From: Paracoccus thiocyanatus
Lineage (GTDB): Bacteria > Pseudomonadota > Alphaproteobacteria > Rhodobacterales > Rhodobacteraceae
NCBI RefSeq assembly: GCF_900156255.1
Contig: NZ_FTMK01000003.1
Span: 124,001 to 188,000 of the forward strand
Length of the DNA stretch: 64,000 nt
Direction of reading: 5' to 3'
The notes under the pieces were generated by a model. That model saw nothing but the letters and a program-made list of their open reading frames with translations. It was not told the origin of the DNA and did no database searches. Position numbers and translations under genes: made by a program. The first letter of the stretch is position 1; each line of letters begins with the position of its first letter. Shown here one piece after another: positions 19,612 to 29,978 of the stretch.

Positions 19612-20532
19612 ATGACCCAGACGCTTCCCACGCCCCGCGGCGCCCTGACCGCGAACCGCCCGCTTGCCGACCTGACCTGGCTGCGGGTCGGCGGCCCTGC
19701 GGATTGGCTGTTCCAGCCCGCGGACCAAGGCGACCTGGCCGGGTTCCTGCGCGGCCTGGACCCGGCGCTGCCGGTGTTCGCGATGGGCGTCGGCTCGAAC
19801 CTGATCGTGCGCGACGGCGGCATCCGCGGCGTGGTGATCCGGCTGGGGCGCGGCTTCAACGGCATTGCCTGCGACGGCGGCATCGTCACCGCGGGCGCGG
19901 CGGCGCTGGACGCCCATGTCGCGCGCCGCGCGGCCCAGGCGGGGCTGGACCTGACCTTCTTGCGCACCATCCCCGGCAGCATCGGCGGCGCGGTGCGGAT
20001 GAATGCGGGCTGCTATGGCAGCTATGTCGCCGACCACCTGATTTCCGTCCGCGCCGTGGCCCGCGACGGCGGCCTGCATGACATACCGGCCGCCGACCTG
20101 CGCCTGGCCTATCGCCATTCCGAGATCCCCGAGGGCTGGATCGTGACCGAGGCGCGCTTTCGCGCCGCGCCGGGCGATCCCGCCAAGCTGGAGGCGCGGA
20201 TGGAGGAACAGCTGGCCCGGCGCGATGCCAGCCAACCCACGCGCGAACGCAGCGCCGGCTCGACCTTTCGCAACCCGGCCGGGTTTTCCTCGACCGGGCG
20301 GGCGGATGACAGCCACGAGTTGAAGGCCTGGTCGCTGATCGACGCCGCCGGCCTGCGCGGGCATCGGCTGGGCGGGGCGCAGATGTCGGAAAAGCATCCG
20401 AACTTCCTGCTGAACGCGGGTGGCGCAACCGCCGCCGAGCTGGAAGAACTGGGCGAGTTGGTGCGGACGCGGGTGCGCGACACCAGCGGGCACGAGCTGC
20501 AATGGGAAGTCATCCGCATAGGCCAGCCCTAG
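19612..20532 (+). CDS. murB: UDP-N-acetylenolpyruvoylglucosamine reductase
   Basis: A 306-residue FAD enzyme that reduces UDP-GlcNAc-enolpyruvate to UDP-MurNAc using NADPH. Family motifs are visible: the FAD-site [10 protein letters not shown] and [14 protein letters not shown], the [17 protein letters not shown] segment, and the catalytic-serine region [10 protein letters not shown]. The product joins the same UDP-MurNAc pool used by MurC. It follows zinT by 91 bases. TTGACG at 19577 may be the -35 of its own promoter, but the -10 is poor, so zinT readthrough remains possible. Confidence 0.95.
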   Translation: MTQTLPTPRGALTANRPLADLTWLRVGGPADWLFQPADQGDLAGFLRGLDPALPVFAMGVGSNLIVRDGGIRGVVIRLGRGFNGIACDGGIVTAGAAALDAHVARRAAQAGLDLTFLRTIPGSIGGAVRMNAGCYGSYVADHLISVRAVARDGGLHDIPAADLRLAYRHSEIPEGWIVTEARFRAAPGDPAKLEARMEEQLARRDASQPTRERSAGSTFRNPAGFSSTGRADDSHELKAWSLIDAAGLRGHRLGGAQMSEKHPNFLLNAGGATAAELEELGELVRTRVRDTSGHELQWEVIRIGQP

Positions 20533-20590
20533 GAACCGGCCGTAACCCGCCGTCATTGCCGGAAATCTCGCGCGAAACGCGAAAAGGGAC

Positions 20591-20619
20591 TTTTGCGATT
20601 CCGTCCAAGCGGCTATCCT
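20591..20619 (+). promoter_or_regulatory. Possible promoter of ddl-ftsQAZ
   Basis: TTTTGC (20591-20596) and TATCCT (20614-20619) are 17 bases apart in the 118-base gap between murB and ddl. The match is moderate. Confidence 0.35.
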
Positions 20620-20650
20620 GACCGCATAAATACCCGGATCAACCGGGGTC

Positions 20651-21586
20651 ATGAGGCAAAAATTGGCGGGCAGGTCGAGCAGGACGGCCCCGAAAGTCGT
20701 GGTCCTGATGGGCGGACCCTCGGCCGAGCGCGAGGTTTCGCTGTCGTCGGGGCGTGAATGCGCAATGGCGCTGCGGCAGGCGGGCTATGAAGTCGTGGAA
20801 TTGGATGCGGGCAGGGATCTGCCCGCGCGTCTGGCCGAACACGCGCCGGACGTGGTCTTCAACGCCCTGCATGGCCGTTGGGGCGAAGACGGCTGCGTCC
20901 AGGGCCTGCTGGAATGGCTGGGCTGGCGCTATACGCATTCCGGCGTCCTGGCCTCGGCCCTGGCCATGGACAAGACCCGCGCCAAGGAGATCCTGCGCCT
21001 TGCCGGCCTGCCGGTGCTGGAGGGGCTGGTCGCCGATGCCGACGAGGTGCGCGCCCGCCATGTCATGGCGCCCCCCTATGTGGTCAAGCCCAATGACGAA
21101 GGTTCCTCGGTCGGGGTCTATATCGTGCACGAGGCCGCGAACGGCCCGCCGCAGCTTTCCGAGCAGATGCCGGCGCGGGTCATGGTGGAAACCTATGCGC
21201 CCGGCCGCGAACTGACCGTGGCCGTCCTGGGCGACCGCGCGCTTGGCGTGACCGAGATCATGACCGAGGGCTGGTATGACTATGACGCCAAATACAAGCC
21301 CGGCGGCTCGCGTCATGTCATCCCCGCCGAAATCCCCGAAAAAATCGCCGCCGCCTGCCGCGAGCAAGCCGTGCGTGCGCACCAGGCGCTAGGGTGCCGC
21401 GGCCTGACCCGCACCGATTTCCGCTGGGACGAAGGCCGCGGGCTGGACGGGCTGGTCATCCTGGAGGTGAACACCCAGCCCGGCATGACCCCCACCTCGC
21501 TTGCCCCCGAGCAGGCGGTCCATGCCGGCATGGATTTCCCGGCCCTTTGCCGCTGGATCGTCGAGGAGGCGCTATGCAGGGCCTGA
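20651..21586 (+). CDS. ddl: D-alanine-D-alanine ligase
   Basis: A 311-residue ATP-grasp ligase that makes the D-Ala-D-Ala dipeptide for peptidoglycan precursors. The N-terminal [14 protein letters not shown] motif, [26 protein letters not shown] and the C-terminal metal-binding [13 protein letters not shown] are diagnostic. The ATG at 20651 is preceded by a GGGG-containing site. It overlaps ftsQ by 13 bases. Confidence 0.95.
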   Translation: MRQKLAGRSSRTAPKVVVLMGGPSAEREVSLSSGRECAMALRQAGYEVVELDAGRDLPARLAEHAPDVVFNALHGRWGEDGCVQGLLEWLGWRYTHSGVLASALAMDKTRAKEILRLAGLPVLEGLVADADEVRARHVMAPPYVVKPNDEGSSVGVYIVHEAANGPPQLSEQMPARVMVETYAPGRELTVAVLGDRALGVTEIMTEGWYDYDAKYKPGGSRHVIPAEIPEKIAAACREQAVRAHQALGCRGLTRTDFRWDEGRGLDGLVILEVNTQPGMTPTSLAPEQAVHAGMDFPALCRWIVEEALCRA

Positions 21587-22593
21587 ACCCCTTTCACCGC
21601 GGCCAGGGGCCGGGCGGCCGGCCCGCGCCGGTGCGCCCTGCGCCCGCGCGTCCCACCCCGGCGGCGGCCCGCGTGCCGCGCAAGGATCCGGCGCCCTCGC
21701 GGCTGGCCTATCGGCTGAACCGGATGATGCTGCGGCCGCTGGTGCGGCGGCTGGTGCATGTCGGGCTGCCGGCCTTTCTTGCGGCGCTGGTGGTGGGGAT
21801 CTGGCTGTCGGACGAGACCCGCCGCGCCAACCTGACCGGCGGCATCGACGCCATCGTCGACCGCATCCAGCATCGCGACGAATTCATGGTCGGGATGATG
21901 ACGATCGAGGGCGCCTCGCCCGCGGTGGACAAGGGGCTGCGCGCCATGCTGCCCGTGGACCTGCCGGCATCCAGCTTCGAGATCGACCTGGAAAAGCTGC
22001 GCGAACGGGTGCTCAAGCTCGACGCGGTCGAAACCGTGGACCTGCGCATCAAGCCCGGCGGGGTGCTGTCGGCCGTCGTGACCGAGCGGGTGCCGGCGGT
22101 GCTGTGGCGCCATGCCCGCGGCATCGAATTGCTGGACAAGACCGGGCATCGCGTCGCCTCGGTCACATCGCGCGAGGTGCGCAGCGATCTGCCGATCATC
22201 GCGGGCGCAGGCGCCGACCGGGCCGCGCGCGAGGCGCTGGCGCTGATCGACGCCGCCGGGCCGATCCTGCCACGCCTGCGCGGGCTGGAGCGCATGGGCG
22301 AGCGGCGCTGGGACGTGGTGCTGGATCGCGGACAGCGCATCAAGCTGCCCGAGGACAAGGCGCTTCAGGCGCTGGAACGCGCCATCGCCCTGGACGGCGC
22401 GCTGCACATGCTGGACCGCGACCTCACGGTCGTGGACCTGCGGCAAGAGACGCGGCCGGTGGTCCGGCTGGGGCTGGATGCGCAAAACGCCATCCGCCGG
22501 GTTCGCGGCCAGCCGGATCTGGGCCCGGACGGGCTGCCGCTTTCGCCCGAGGCGACGGCAAAGGCCGCGACCGGCACAAAGACAAGCGGCTGA
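21574..22593 (+). CDS. ftsQ: Cell division protein FtsQ
   Basis: A 339-residue bitopic membrane protein of the divisome that links FtsW/FtsI to early division proteins. A proline- and arginine-rich cytoplasmic tail (1-65) is followed by one membrane helix (about 66-86), then a POTRA domain (about 105-175: [11 protein letters not shown] ... [24 protein letters not shown]) and the FtsQ beta domain ([13 protein letters not shown] ...). The ATG lies inside the ddl end behind GAGGAGGC. The sequence ends in a short disordered tail. Confidence 0.92.
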   Translation: MQGLNPFHRGQGPGGRPAPVRPAPARPTPAAARVPRKDPAPSRLAYRLNRMMLRPLVRRLVHVGLPAFLAALVVGIWLSDETRRANLTGGIDAIVDRIQHRDEFMVGMMTIEGASPAVDKGLRAMLPVDLPASSFEIDLEKLRERVLKLDAVETVDLRIKPGGVLSAVVTERVPAVLWRHARGIELLDKTGHRVASVTSREVRSDLPIIAGAGADRAAREALALIDAAGPILPRLRGLERMGERRWDVVLDRGQRIKLPEDKALQALERAIALDGALHMLDRDLTVVDLRQETRPVVRLGLDAQNAIRRVRGQPDLGPDGLPLSPEATAKAATGTKTSG

Positions 22594-22612
22594 GAGCGTA
22601 AGGAGGCAGCGA

Positions 22613-23947
22613 ATGAAGGATCTGTATCAGGGCCAGCGCGCAATGCGGAGCATGCGCCGCCAAGCCATGCAGCGCGGCGTGATCGCGGTTCTGGACATCG
22701 GAACCTCGAAGATCGCCTGCCTGGTGCTGCAATTCGACGGCCCCAGCCAGTTTCGCGAAACCGACGGCGTCGGCCCCATGGCCGGCCAGTCGAATTTCCG
22801 CGTCATCGGCACCGCCACCACCCGCGCCCGCGGCATGCGCTATGGCGAGATCGAGGTCATGGCCGAAACCGAGCGCGCCATCCGCACCGTGATCCAGTCG
22901 GCGCAAAAGGTGGCGGGCGTCCGCGTCGATCACGTCATCGCCGCCATCTCGGGCGCGCGCCCGGCCAGCTACGGCCTGGCGGGCGAGATCACCCTGCCCG
23001 CCGGCAAGGTCGGCGAGGGCGACGTGGCCCGCGTCCTGGCCGCCTGCGAGGTGCCCGATTTCGGGCGCGGCCGCGAGGTGCTGCACGCCCAGCCGGTGAA
23101 CTTCGCCCTTGACGGCCGCTCGGGCCTGTCGGACCCGCGCGACCAGTCGGGCGGCAGCCTGGCCTGCGACATGCATGTGCTGACCATCGACGGCGACGCG
23201 GCCAGCAACCTGGTGCATTGCATCCGGCGCTGCGACATGGAACTGGCGGGGGTGGCCTCGGCCTCATACGCCGCGGGGCTGGCGGCGCTGGTCGAGGACG
23301 AACAGGAACTGGGCGCCGCCTGCATCGATCTGGGCGGCGGCACGACCGGGGTTTCGGTCTTCATCAAGAAGCACATGATCTTTGCCGATGCCGTCCGCTT
23401 CGGCGGCGAGCTGATCACCCAGGACATCGCCAAGGGCCTGCGCGTCAGCCATGCCGTGGCCGAGCGGCTCAAGACCCTGCATGGCGGGCTGGAGGCCACC
23501 GGCCGCGACGACCGCGAGATGATCGAACTGGGCGGCGAGACCGGCGACTGGGAGACGGATCGCCGCGCCGTCAGCCGCGCCGACCTGATCGGCATCATGC
23601 GTCCGCGGGTCGAGGAGATCCTGGAAAAGGTCGGCGAGATACTGGACGCGGCGGGGTTCGACTGCATGCCTTCGCGCCAGATCGTGCTGACCGGCGGCGG
23701 CAGCCAGATCCCCGGACTGGACCAGCTTGCCGCGCGCATGCTGGGCCAGAACGTGCGCATCGGCCGGCCGCTGCGCATCCAGGGCCTGCCGCATAACGCG
23801 ACCGCGCCGGGCTTTTCCTCGGCCATCGGGCTGGCGCTGCTGACGGCGCATCCGCAGGACGAGTGGTGGGATTTCGACATGCCCGCCGAACATTACCCGG
23901 CGCGCAGCCTGCGCCGGGCCTATCGCTGGTTCCGCCACAACTGGTAG
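22613..23947 (+). CDS. ftsA: Cell division protein FtsA
   Basis: A 444-residue actin-like ATPase that tethers FtsZ to the membrane. Actin-fold motifs are visible: [17 protein letters not shown] (phosphate 1), the FtsA-specific 1C/SHS2 domain (about 100-190), [13 protein letters not shown] (phosphate 2), [15 protein letters not shown] (adenosine). The C terminus ([13 protein letters not shown]) is a basic aromatic amphipathic helix that fits the membrane-targeting sequence. A strong AAGGAGG precedes the ATG, 19 bases after ftsQ. Confidence 0.94.
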   Translation: MKDLYQGQRAMRSMRRQAMQRGVIAVLDIGTSKIACLVLQFDGPSQFRETDGVGPMAGQSNFRVIGTATTRARGMRYGEIEVMAETERAIRTVIQSAQKVAGVRVDHVIAAISGARPASYGLAGEITLPAGKVGEGDVARVLAACEVPDFGRGREVLHAQPVNFALDGRSGLSDPRDQSGGSLACDMHVLTIDGDAASNLVHCIRRCDMELAGVASASYAAGLAALVEDEQELGAACIDLGGGTTGVSVFIKKHMIFADAVRFGGELITQDIAKGLRVSHAVAERLKTLHGGLEATGRDDREMIELGGETGDWETDRRAVSRADLIGIMRPRVEEILEKVGEILDAAGFDCMPSRQIVLTGGGSQIPGLDQLAARMLGQNVRIGRPLRIQGLPHNATAPGFSSAIGLALLTAHPQDEWWDFDMPAEHYPARSLRRAYRWFRHNW

Positions 23948-24071
23948 GGGCGCGGAACCCGGATGCGGTGGTGCGGGCTTGCGTCCCCACCACATGCAGG
24001 AGTATGGGCAAGATGCCGCCGAAAACCCCAGTATACCCCGCGATATTTGGTGTGGGGACTGTGTTTTTCGG

Positions 24072-24100
24072 GTGACGGTTGGTGCGAATCTGGCTAGGCT
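24072..24100 (+). promoter_or_regulatory. Possible ftsZ promoter
   Basis: GTGACG (24072-24077) and TAGGCT (24095-24100) are 17 bases apart within the 220-base gap between ftsA and ftsZ. The -10 resembles those of zinT and bamD. FtsZ is needed in large molar excess over FtsA, so a separate promoter is expected. Confidence 0.45.
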
Positions 24101-24167
24101 GGACGGAATACGGGGATTCGACCGGACGGCGCAGATGTCCGGCGCAACAGATGAAGGCAGGCGAGAC

Positions 24168-25796
24168 ATGGAACGGCAGATTCACCTGATGCTGAATGAT
24201 GACCAGGAACTGAAGCCGCGCATTACCGTCTTCGGCGTCGGCGGCGCGGGCGGCAATGCGGTCAACAACATGATCGACAAGGAGCTGGAGGGTGTCGAGT
24301 TCGTCGTGGCGAATACCGACGCCCAGGCGCTGCAAGCCTCCAAGGCGGAAAGCCGCATCCAGATCGGCCCGAAAGTGACCGAGGGGCTGGGCGCCGGCGC
24401 CAAGCCCTCGATCGGCGCCAAGGCCGCCGAGGAAACCATCGAGGACATCGTCGACCATCTGATGGGCGCGCATATGTGCTTCATCACCGCCGGCATGGGC
24501 GGCGGCACCGGCACCGGCGCCGCCCCGATCATCGCCCAGGCCGCGCGCGAGATGGGCATCCTGACCGTCGGCGTCGTGACCAAGCCCTTCCAGTTCGAAG
24601 GCGCCAAGCGCATGCGCCAGGCCGACGAGGGCGTCGAGGCGCTGCAAAAGGTCGTGGACACCCTGATCGTGGTGCCGAACCAGAACCTGTTCCGGCTGGC
24701 CAACGAAAAGACCACCTTCACCGAAGCCTTCGCCATGGCCGACGACGTGCTTTACCAGGGCGTCAAGGGCGTGACCGACCTGATGGTGCGGCCCGGCCTG
24801 ATCAACCTGGACTTCGCCGACGTGCGCGCGGTGATGGACGAGATGGGCAAGGCGATGATGGGCGCAGGCGAGGCCACCGGCGAGAACCGCGCCGTGCAGG
24901 CCGCCGAAAAGGCCATCGCCAACCCGCTGCTGGACGAAATCAGCCTGACCGGCGCCAAGGGCGTGCTGATCAACATCACCGGCGGCTACGACCTGACCCT
25001 GTTCGAGATGGACGAGGCGGCCGAGAAGATCCGCGAAAAGGTCCATGCCGATGCCAATATCATCGTCGGCTCGACCCTGGACCCTTCGATGGAGGGCACG
25101 ATCCGCGTTTCGGTCGTGGCGACCGGCATCGACGCCACCGCGGCCGAAATCCCGGCCCCGCGCCGCGGCATGAAAGAGCCGCTGACCCAGAACCCCGCCG
25201 TCGCGCATAAGCCGGTCGAGGAAGAGGCGCAGATCCCGCCGCGCCGCGCCGCGCCGCTGGCCGAATCCGCGCCCGCGGCCCGTGTGCAGCACCCGGCCCA
25301 GGCCGCCTATCGCGACCATGACGACATGCCGCGTCCCGCCTATCAGCCGGACCTGCGCCAGCCGGCCACCCCTGCGGCCGCAGGGGACGCGCTGAATGCC
25401 GATGCCGGCGGTTTCGTCGCGCCCAGCCGCCGGCCCCAGGCCCCGGCCGGCACCCCCTCGGACGAGGTGATGCAGCGCCTGGCCGCCGCCGTGCAAAAGG
25501 CGCCCGAGCGCCAGGCCGCCCAGCAGCAGCGCGCGACGCAGCAACAGCAGCCCCAGGCCGAACAGGGCCGCGCCCAGGGCCGCATGGGCGGGCTAAGCCG
25601 GATGCTGGAGCGCATCTCGGGCCATGGCGAACAGGCCGACAAGCCGACCGCCTCGACCATCGCCGAGCGCGTGAACGAGCGTGTCGCGGCGCGCCACCGC
25701 AGCGGGCTGGATGCCGGTTTCGACGATCTGGGCAGCCCCGACCGGGCCGGCGCCAATGTCGAAATCCCGGCTTTCCTGCGCCGCCAGGCAAACTGA
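24168..25796 (+). CDS. ftsZ: Cell division GTPase FtsZ
   Basis: A 542-residue tubulin-like GTPase that forms the Z ring. The GTPase core (about 15-330) has [14 protein letters not shown], the tubulin signature GGGTGTG (111-117) and the T7-loop region [18 protein letters not shown] long linker of about 190 residues follows, rich in Pro, Ala and Gln with a glutamine-rich stretch. The C-terminal tail [11 protein letters not shown] binds FtsA. The ATG at 24168 is chosen, with an alternative at 24189 just before the conserved core. The long linker is normal for alphaproteobacteria. A hairpin terminator follows, so the dcw block ends here. Confidence 0.95.
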   Translation: MERQIHLMLNDDQELKPRITVFGVGGAGGNAVNNMIDKELEGVEFVVANTDAQALQASKAESRIQIGPKVTEGLGAGAKPSIGAKAAEETIEDIVDHLMGAHMCFITAGMGGGTGTGAAPIIAQAAREMGILTVGVVTKPFQFEGAKRMRQADEGVEALQKVVDTLIVVPNQNLFRLANEKTTFTEAFAMADDVLYQGVKGVTDLMVRPGLINLDFADVRAVMDEMGKAMMGAGEATGENRAVQAAEKAIANPLLDEISLTGAKGVLINITGGYDLTLFEMDEAAEKIREKVHADANIIVGSTLDPSMEGTIRVSVVATGIDATAAEIPAPRRGMKEPLTQNPAVAHKPVEEEAQIPPRRAAPLAESAPAARVQHPAQAAYRDHDDMPRPAYQPDLRQPATPAAAGDALNADAGGFVAPSRRPQAPAGTPSDEVMQRLAAAVQKAPERQAAQQQRATQQQQPQAEQGRAQGRMGGLSRMLERISGHGEQADKPTASTIAERVNERVAARHRSGLDAGFDDLGSPDRAGANVEIPAFLRRQAN

Positions 25797-25828
25797 GCCG
25801 ATCACAAGATTCCGGCGACGGATTGGTG

Positions 25829-25854
25829 AAGGACCGCTTCGGCGGTCCTTTTTC
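25829..25854 (+). terminator. Intrinsic terminator after ftsZ
   Basis: AAGGACCGC and GCGGTCCTT form a perfect 9-bp stem with a TTCG tetraloop (25829-25850), followed directly by TTTTC. It is the best classical Rho-independent terminator in the window. Confidence 0.88.
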
Positions 25855-25939
25855 GTAAGTAAACCATGGGTTTGCCAAAAGGCGGCGGGGGTGCGCAGAA
25901 CCCCGCCCGCGATTGTTTCACCCCGTCACAAAAGGTTAT

Positions 25940-25968
25940 TTGAGCAATCGGCCGCGCGTGCCTAACTC
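25940..25968 (+). promoter_or_regulatory. lpxC promoter
   Basis: TTGAGC (25940-25945) and TAACTC (25963-25968) are separated by 17 bases, 58 bases before the lpxC ATG and downstream of the ftsZ terminator. Confidence 0.45.
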
Positions 25969-26025
25969 ATCCCCAGACGGCGGAAGGCCGTGACAAGGCA
26001 AGTGACAGAAACGGCAGGCAAGACC

Positions 26026-26967
26026 ATGCAGACCACCATCGCTCAGAAAGCCCAGTTCCGCGGCGTCGGACTGCATTCGGGTGCGGCCGTGCGGCTGGCC
26101 ATCCTGCCGGCCCCGGCGGGGCACGGCATCGTCTTTGTGCGCACCGACCTGGACCGCGCCCGCATCCCGGCCCGCTGGGACCATGTCACGCCGTCGCAGC
26201 TTTGCACCTTGCTGGACAATGGCCGCGGCGCCACCGTTTCGACGGTCGAACATGTGATGGCCGCGCTGTCGGGCACCGGCATCAACAATGCCGTGGTCGA
26301 GGTGAACGGGCCGGAGGTGCCGATCCTGGACGGTTCGGCCGCGCCTTTCGTGCAGGGCATCCTGGAAGCCGGCCTGCGCCAACAGCCCGGCGCGCCGCTG
26401 CGCGCCCTGCGGGTGCTGCGCGAGGTCGAGGTGCAGCAGGGCGAAGCCTTTGCCCGCCTGTCGCCCGCCGACCACCTGGAAATCCATTTCGACATCGACT
26501 TCGCCGATGCCGCCATCGGCCGCCAGGAAAAGCGGCTGGACATGGCCAATGGCAGTTTCGTGCACGAATTGATGGACAGCCGCACCTTTTGCCGCCAGGC
26601 GGATGTGGTGCAGATGCAGCAAAACGGCCTGGCGCTGGGTGGCACCTATCTGAACGCCGTGGTGGTCGATGGCGACAAGATCCTGTCGCCGGGCGGGCTG
26701 CGCCACCGCGACGAGGCCGTGCGCCACAAGATGCTGGACGCGGTGGGCGATCTTGCACTGGCCGGGGCGCCGCTGCTGGCCCGCTATACCGGGCACCGCG
26801 CCGGGCACGCCATGACCAACCGGCTGCTGCGGGCGCTGTTCGCCCAGCCGGACGCCTGGGAATGGGTAACGCTGACCCCGGCGATGGAAAACCGCCTGCC
26901 GGGCGCGGGCGTTCTGGCTTCGGCCGCGCGGCTGCTGCCGCGCGCCCGCCAGCTCGCCGTCGCCTGA
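26026..26967 (+). CDS. lpxC: UDP-3-O-acyl-N-acetylglucosamine deacetylase
   Basis: A 313-residue zinc enzyme that removes the acetyl group from UDP-3-O-acyl-GlcNAc, the committed step of lipid A synthesis. The zinc and catalytic segments are present: STVEHVMAAL, SRTFC, RHRDEAVRHKMLDAVGDLAL and TGHRAGHAMTN. The ATG at 26026 gives the usual MQTTIAQKAQFRGVGLHSG start. An upstream in-frame GTG at 25990 would add 12 atypical residues. lpxC commonly follows ftsZ in proteobacteria. Confidence 0.95.
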   Translation: MQTTIAQKAQFRGVGLHSGAAVRLAILPAPAGHGIVFVRTDLDRARIPARWDHVTPSQLCTLLDNGRGATVSTVEHVMAALSGTGINNAVVEVNGPEVPILDGSAAPFVQGILEAGLRQQPGAPLRALRVLREVEVQQGEAFARLSPADHLEIHFDIDFADAAIGRQEKRLDMANGSFVHELMDSRTFCRQADVVQMQQNGLALGGTYLNAVVVDGDKILSPGGLRHRDEAVRHKMLDAVGDLALAGAPLLARYTGHRAGHAMTNRLLRALFAQPDAWEWVTLTPAMENRLPGAGVLASAARLLPRARQLAVA

Positions 26968-27006
26968 CAGTGACGGTCCCGCCGCCCATTTTGCCGTTTT
27001 GGCATT

Positions 27007-27035
27007 TTGCGCAGCCCGATTTTCTGTGCTAGGAC
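27007..27035 (+). promoter_or_regulatory. bamD promoter
   Basis: TTGCGC (27007-27012) and TAGGAC (27030-27035) are separated by 17 bases, 61 bases before the bamD start. Confidence 0.5.
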
Positions 27036-27096
27036 GGCCGGGCCGCGCGGGCGTTCCGCCCCTGCGGCGACGTGAATTTCTGACGGGCAGGGTGGA

Positions 27097-27939
27097 ATGA
27101 CGGGCATCAGATCGGGTTCCTTGGTCGCGGCTGTGCTGTCGTTGGGCCTTGTGGCGGGCTGTTCCGGCGGGGCGGGCAAGAAACCCGAATCGTTCGAGAA
27201 TTTCACCGCCGAACAGATCTACAAGCGCGGCGAATACGAATTGGAAAATTCGCGCCGCCCCGAGGATGCCGTGACCTATTTTTCCGAGGTCGAGCGGCTT
27301 TACCCCTATTCCGAATGGGCCAAGCGGGCGCTGATCATGCAGGCCTATGCCCATCACCGCGCCCGCGACTACGAAGAGGCGCGGGGCGCCGCCCAGCGGT
27401 TCATCGACACCTATCCCGGCGACGAGGATGCGGCCTATGCCAAATACCTGCTGGCCCTGTCCTATTACGACCAGATCGACGAGGTCGGGCGCGACCAGGG
27501 CCTGACCTTCCAGGCGCTCCAGGCGCTGCGCGAGGTGATCGAGCAATATCCCGACACGGAATATGCCCGCTCGGCCATCCTGAAATTCGACCTGGCCTTT
27601 GACCATCTGGCCGCGAAAGAGATGGAGATCGGCCGCTACTACCTCAAGCGCGGGCATTACGCCGCGGCGATCAACCGCTTCCGCGTCGTGGTCGAGGAAT
27701 TCCAGACCACCACCCACACGCCCGAGGCGCTGATGCGCCTGGTCGAGGCCTATCTGGCGCTTGGCCTGAATGACGAGGCGCAGACCGCGGGCGCGATCCT
27801 GGGCCACAACTTCCAGTCCTCGCCCTTCTACCGCGATGCCCATGCGCAGTTGCGCGGTCGTGGCTTGCAGGCCGAAGCGCGCGGCGATAGCTGGCTGACG
27901 CGGGTCTATCGCCAGGTCGTCCAAGGCAAGTGGTTGTAG
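27097..27939 (+). CDS. bamD: Outer membrane assembly lipoprotein BamD
   Basis: A 280-residue lipoprotein of the BAM complex that inserts beta-barrel proteins into the outer membrane. The signal ends in a lipobox (LVAGC, Cys22). The mature part is all helical TPR-like repeats, beginning AEQIYKRGEYELENSRRPEDAVTYFSEVERLYPYSEWA, which is highly typical of BamD/ComL. It has its own promoter, and recN starts 7 bases after its stop, so the two are probably cotranscribed. Confidence 0.93.
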   Translation: MTGIRSGSLVAAVLSLGLVAGCSGGAGKKPESFENFTAEQIYKRGEYELENSRRPEDAVTYFSEVERLYPYSEWAKRALIMQAYAHHRARDYEEARGAAQRFIDTYPGDEDAAYAKYLLALSYYDQIDEVGRDQGLTFQALQALREVIEQYPDTEYARSAILKFDLAFDHLAAKEMEIGRYYLKRGHYAAAINRFRVVVEEFQTTTHTPEALMRLVEAYLALGLNDEAQTAGAILGHNFQSSPFYRDAHAQLRGRGLQAEARGDSWLTRVYRQVVQGKWL

Positions 27940-27946
27940 CGCGGCG

Positions 27947-29590
27947 ATGCTGCGGCATCTCGACATTCGCGACATATTGCTGATCGACCGGCTGGAGCTT
28001 GAGTTCCGGCCGGGCCTGAACGTGCTGACCGGAGAGACGGGGGCGGGCAAGTCGATCCTGCTGGATTGCCTGGGCTTCGTGCTGGGCTGGCGCGGCCGCG
28101 CCGACCTGGTGCGCGCCGGTGCCAGCCAGGGCGAGGTGACGGCGGTCTTCGACCTGCCGCCCGGCCATCCCGCCCGCACCCTGCTGGACGAGGCGGGGTT
28201 TCCGGTTTCGGACGAATTGATCATTCGCCGGGTGAATGGCGGCGACGGGCGCAAGACCGGCTGGATCAACGACCGCCGCGCCTCGGGCGAGGTCTTGCGC
28301 ACGCTTTCGGAACTGCTGGTGGAACTGCACGGCCAGCATGACGACCGCGGGCTTTTGAACCCCCGCGGCCACCGGCTGCTGCTGGACGCCTTTGCCGGGG
28401 CAGAGCTGGGGCCGGTCCGTGCCGCCTGGGCCGCCCGGCGCGAGGCGCGCGCCGCGCTGGACCGGGCCGAGACGGCGCTGGCCGCCGCCAGGGGCGAAGA
28501 GGATTTCCTGCGCCATGCCGTCGCCGAACTGGACAAGCTGGACCCCCGCCCCGGCGAAGAGGCAGAACTGGACACCCGCCGCCGCGCCATGCAGGGGGCC
28601 GAGCGTATCCGCGACGATGTGGCGCGCGCCTTGCAGGCCCTGGGCACCGAGGGGGCCGAAGGCGCGATGCTGGACGCCGTGCGCTGGCTGGACGGCGCAG
28701 CCGAGCGGGCCGAGGGCCGGCTGGAGGCCCCCGCCGCTGCCCTGCAACGGGCGCTGATCGAACTGGGAGAAGCGGTTTCCGGCGTCGAATCGGCGCTGGA
28801 TGCGCTGGATTTCGACCCAAGCGAGCTAGAGGCGACCGAAGAGCGGCTGTTCGCCCTGCGCGCCCTGGCCCGCAAGCATGACGTGCTGGCCGACGACCTG
28901 GCCGGGCTTGCGGATGAATTGCGGTCGCGGCTGGGCCGGCTCGACGCCGGCGAGGGCGACCTGGCGCGCCTGCGCGACGCCATGGCGGCGGCCGATGCCG
29001 GCTATCACGCGGCGGCGGCCGCCTTGACGCAGCAGCGCGCCGCGGCGGCCAAGCGGCTTGATGCCGCGATGGCGGCCGAGCTTGCGCCGCTGAAGATGGA
29101 GCGCGCGGTCTTTGAAACCCGCCTGTCCCCGGCCGAACCGGGCCCGGATGGCGGCGATGCCGTGGCCTTTACCGTTGCGACCAATCCCGGCGCGCCTGCC
29201 GGGCCGCTGGACCGCATCGCCTCGGGCGGCGAATTGTCGCGCTTTCTGCTGGCGCTCAAGGTCTGCCTGGCGCGCGGCAACGACGCGCTGGTGCTGATCT
29301 TTGACGAGATCGACCGCGGCGTGGGCGGTGCTACCGCCGATGCCGTCGGCCGGCGCCTGGCCCGGCTGGCCGAAGGTGCGCAGGTGCTGGTCGTCACCCA
29401 CAGCCCGCAGGTCGCGGCGCTTGGCGGGCATCATTTCAGGGTGGCGAAATCCGTCCAGGGCGGCATGACCACCTCGAACGTGGGCGCCCTGACCGCAAGC
29501 CAGCGGGTCGAGGAAATCGCGCGCATGCTGTCGGGCGAAGAGATCACGCCGGCCGCGAAAGAGGCGGCGCGGTCGCTGCTGCAAGGCTAG
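27947..29590 (+). CDS. recN: DNA repair protein RecN
   Basis: A 547-residue SMC-like ATPase that acts in double-strand-break repair. The N-terminal Walker A is LTGETGAGKSILLD (about 28-41), a coiled-coil region covers about 160-370, and the C-terminal half has the signature RIASGGELSRFLLALK and Walker B LVLIFDEIDRGVGG, followed by the VVTHSPQVAA H-loop. The start is chosen by the typical MLRHLDIRDILLIDRLEL N terminus. Its stop codon TAG overlaps the stop of the convergent lipoprotein gene. Confidence 0.95.
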   Translation: MLRHLDIRDILLIDRLELEFRPGLNVLTGETGAGKSILLDCLGFVLGWRGRADLVRAGASQGEVTAVFDLPPGHPARTLLDEAGFPVSDELIIRRVNGGDGRKTGWINDRRASGEVLRTLSELLVELHGQHDDRGLLNPRGHRLLLDAFAGAELGPVRAAWAARREARAALDRAETALAAARGEEDFLRHAVAELDKLDPRPGEEAELDTRRRAMQGAERIRDDVARALQALGTEGAEGAMLDAVRWLDGAAERAEGRLEAPAAALQRALIELGEAVSGVESALDALDFDPSELEATEERLFALRALARKHDVLADDLAGLADELRSRLGRLDAGEGDLARLRDAMAAADAGYHAAAAALTQQRAAAAKRLDAAMAAELAPLKMERAVFETRLSPAEPGPDGGDAVAFTVATNPGAPAGPLDRIASGGELSRFLLALKVCLARGNDALVLIFDEIDRGVGGATADAVGRRLARLAEGAQVLVVTHSPQVAALGGHHFRVAKSVQGGMTTSNVGALTASQRVEEIARMLSGEEITPAAKEAARSLLQG

Positions 29591-29898
29591 TCCACGATCC
29601 GGTCCACCTGGCGAATGATCGACAGCACCTGGGCGCTTTCCGGGTCATATCGGATCAGCTTGCCGTCCACGATGCCGTAGCGGCTGCCAGCCGGCGCCTG
29701 GCTCATGCCGTAAAGGCCGGGGCGTGTCACCATGTGCAGCCGCGCATCCTCCAGCCGGTCACCGACGCGCAGCACAGCCGGCCGATCCGCGGGGGCCGCC
29801 GCCTGATCCGCCCGCCCCGCCTGCTGCCCCATGCAGGCCGTGGCCAAGGCGGCTAGAAATCCGGCGGCGACGAACAGGCTAGGACGATCACGCAACAT
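29587..29898 (-). CDS. Small predicted lipoprotein, unknown function
   Basis: A 103-residue protein from the ATG at 29898. Residues 1-21 form a signal peptide with lipobox LATAC (Cys22), so it is probably a lipoprotein. A short Ala/Gln-rich linker is followed by a compact domain with VLRVGDRLEDARLHMVTRPGLYGMSQAPAGSRYGIVDGKLIRYDPES. This resembles small RcnB/YdgH-like alphaproteobacterial envelope proteins but I cannot assign a family. It converges on recN, sharing the four bases CTAG as overlapping stops. Confidence 0.6.
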   Translation of the reverse strand: MLRDRPSLFVAAGFLAALATACMGQQAGRADQAAAPADRPAVLRVGDRLEDARLHMVTRPGLYGMSQAPAGSRYGIVDGKLIRYDPESAQVLSIIRQVDRIVD

Positions 29899-29978
29899 GG
29901 TATCAGCCTGGCACAGAAAACCCAATCAAGGGTTAAACGCCACGAACCCCGGATCGGCTCCTTCACGAGGGCGAGAAA

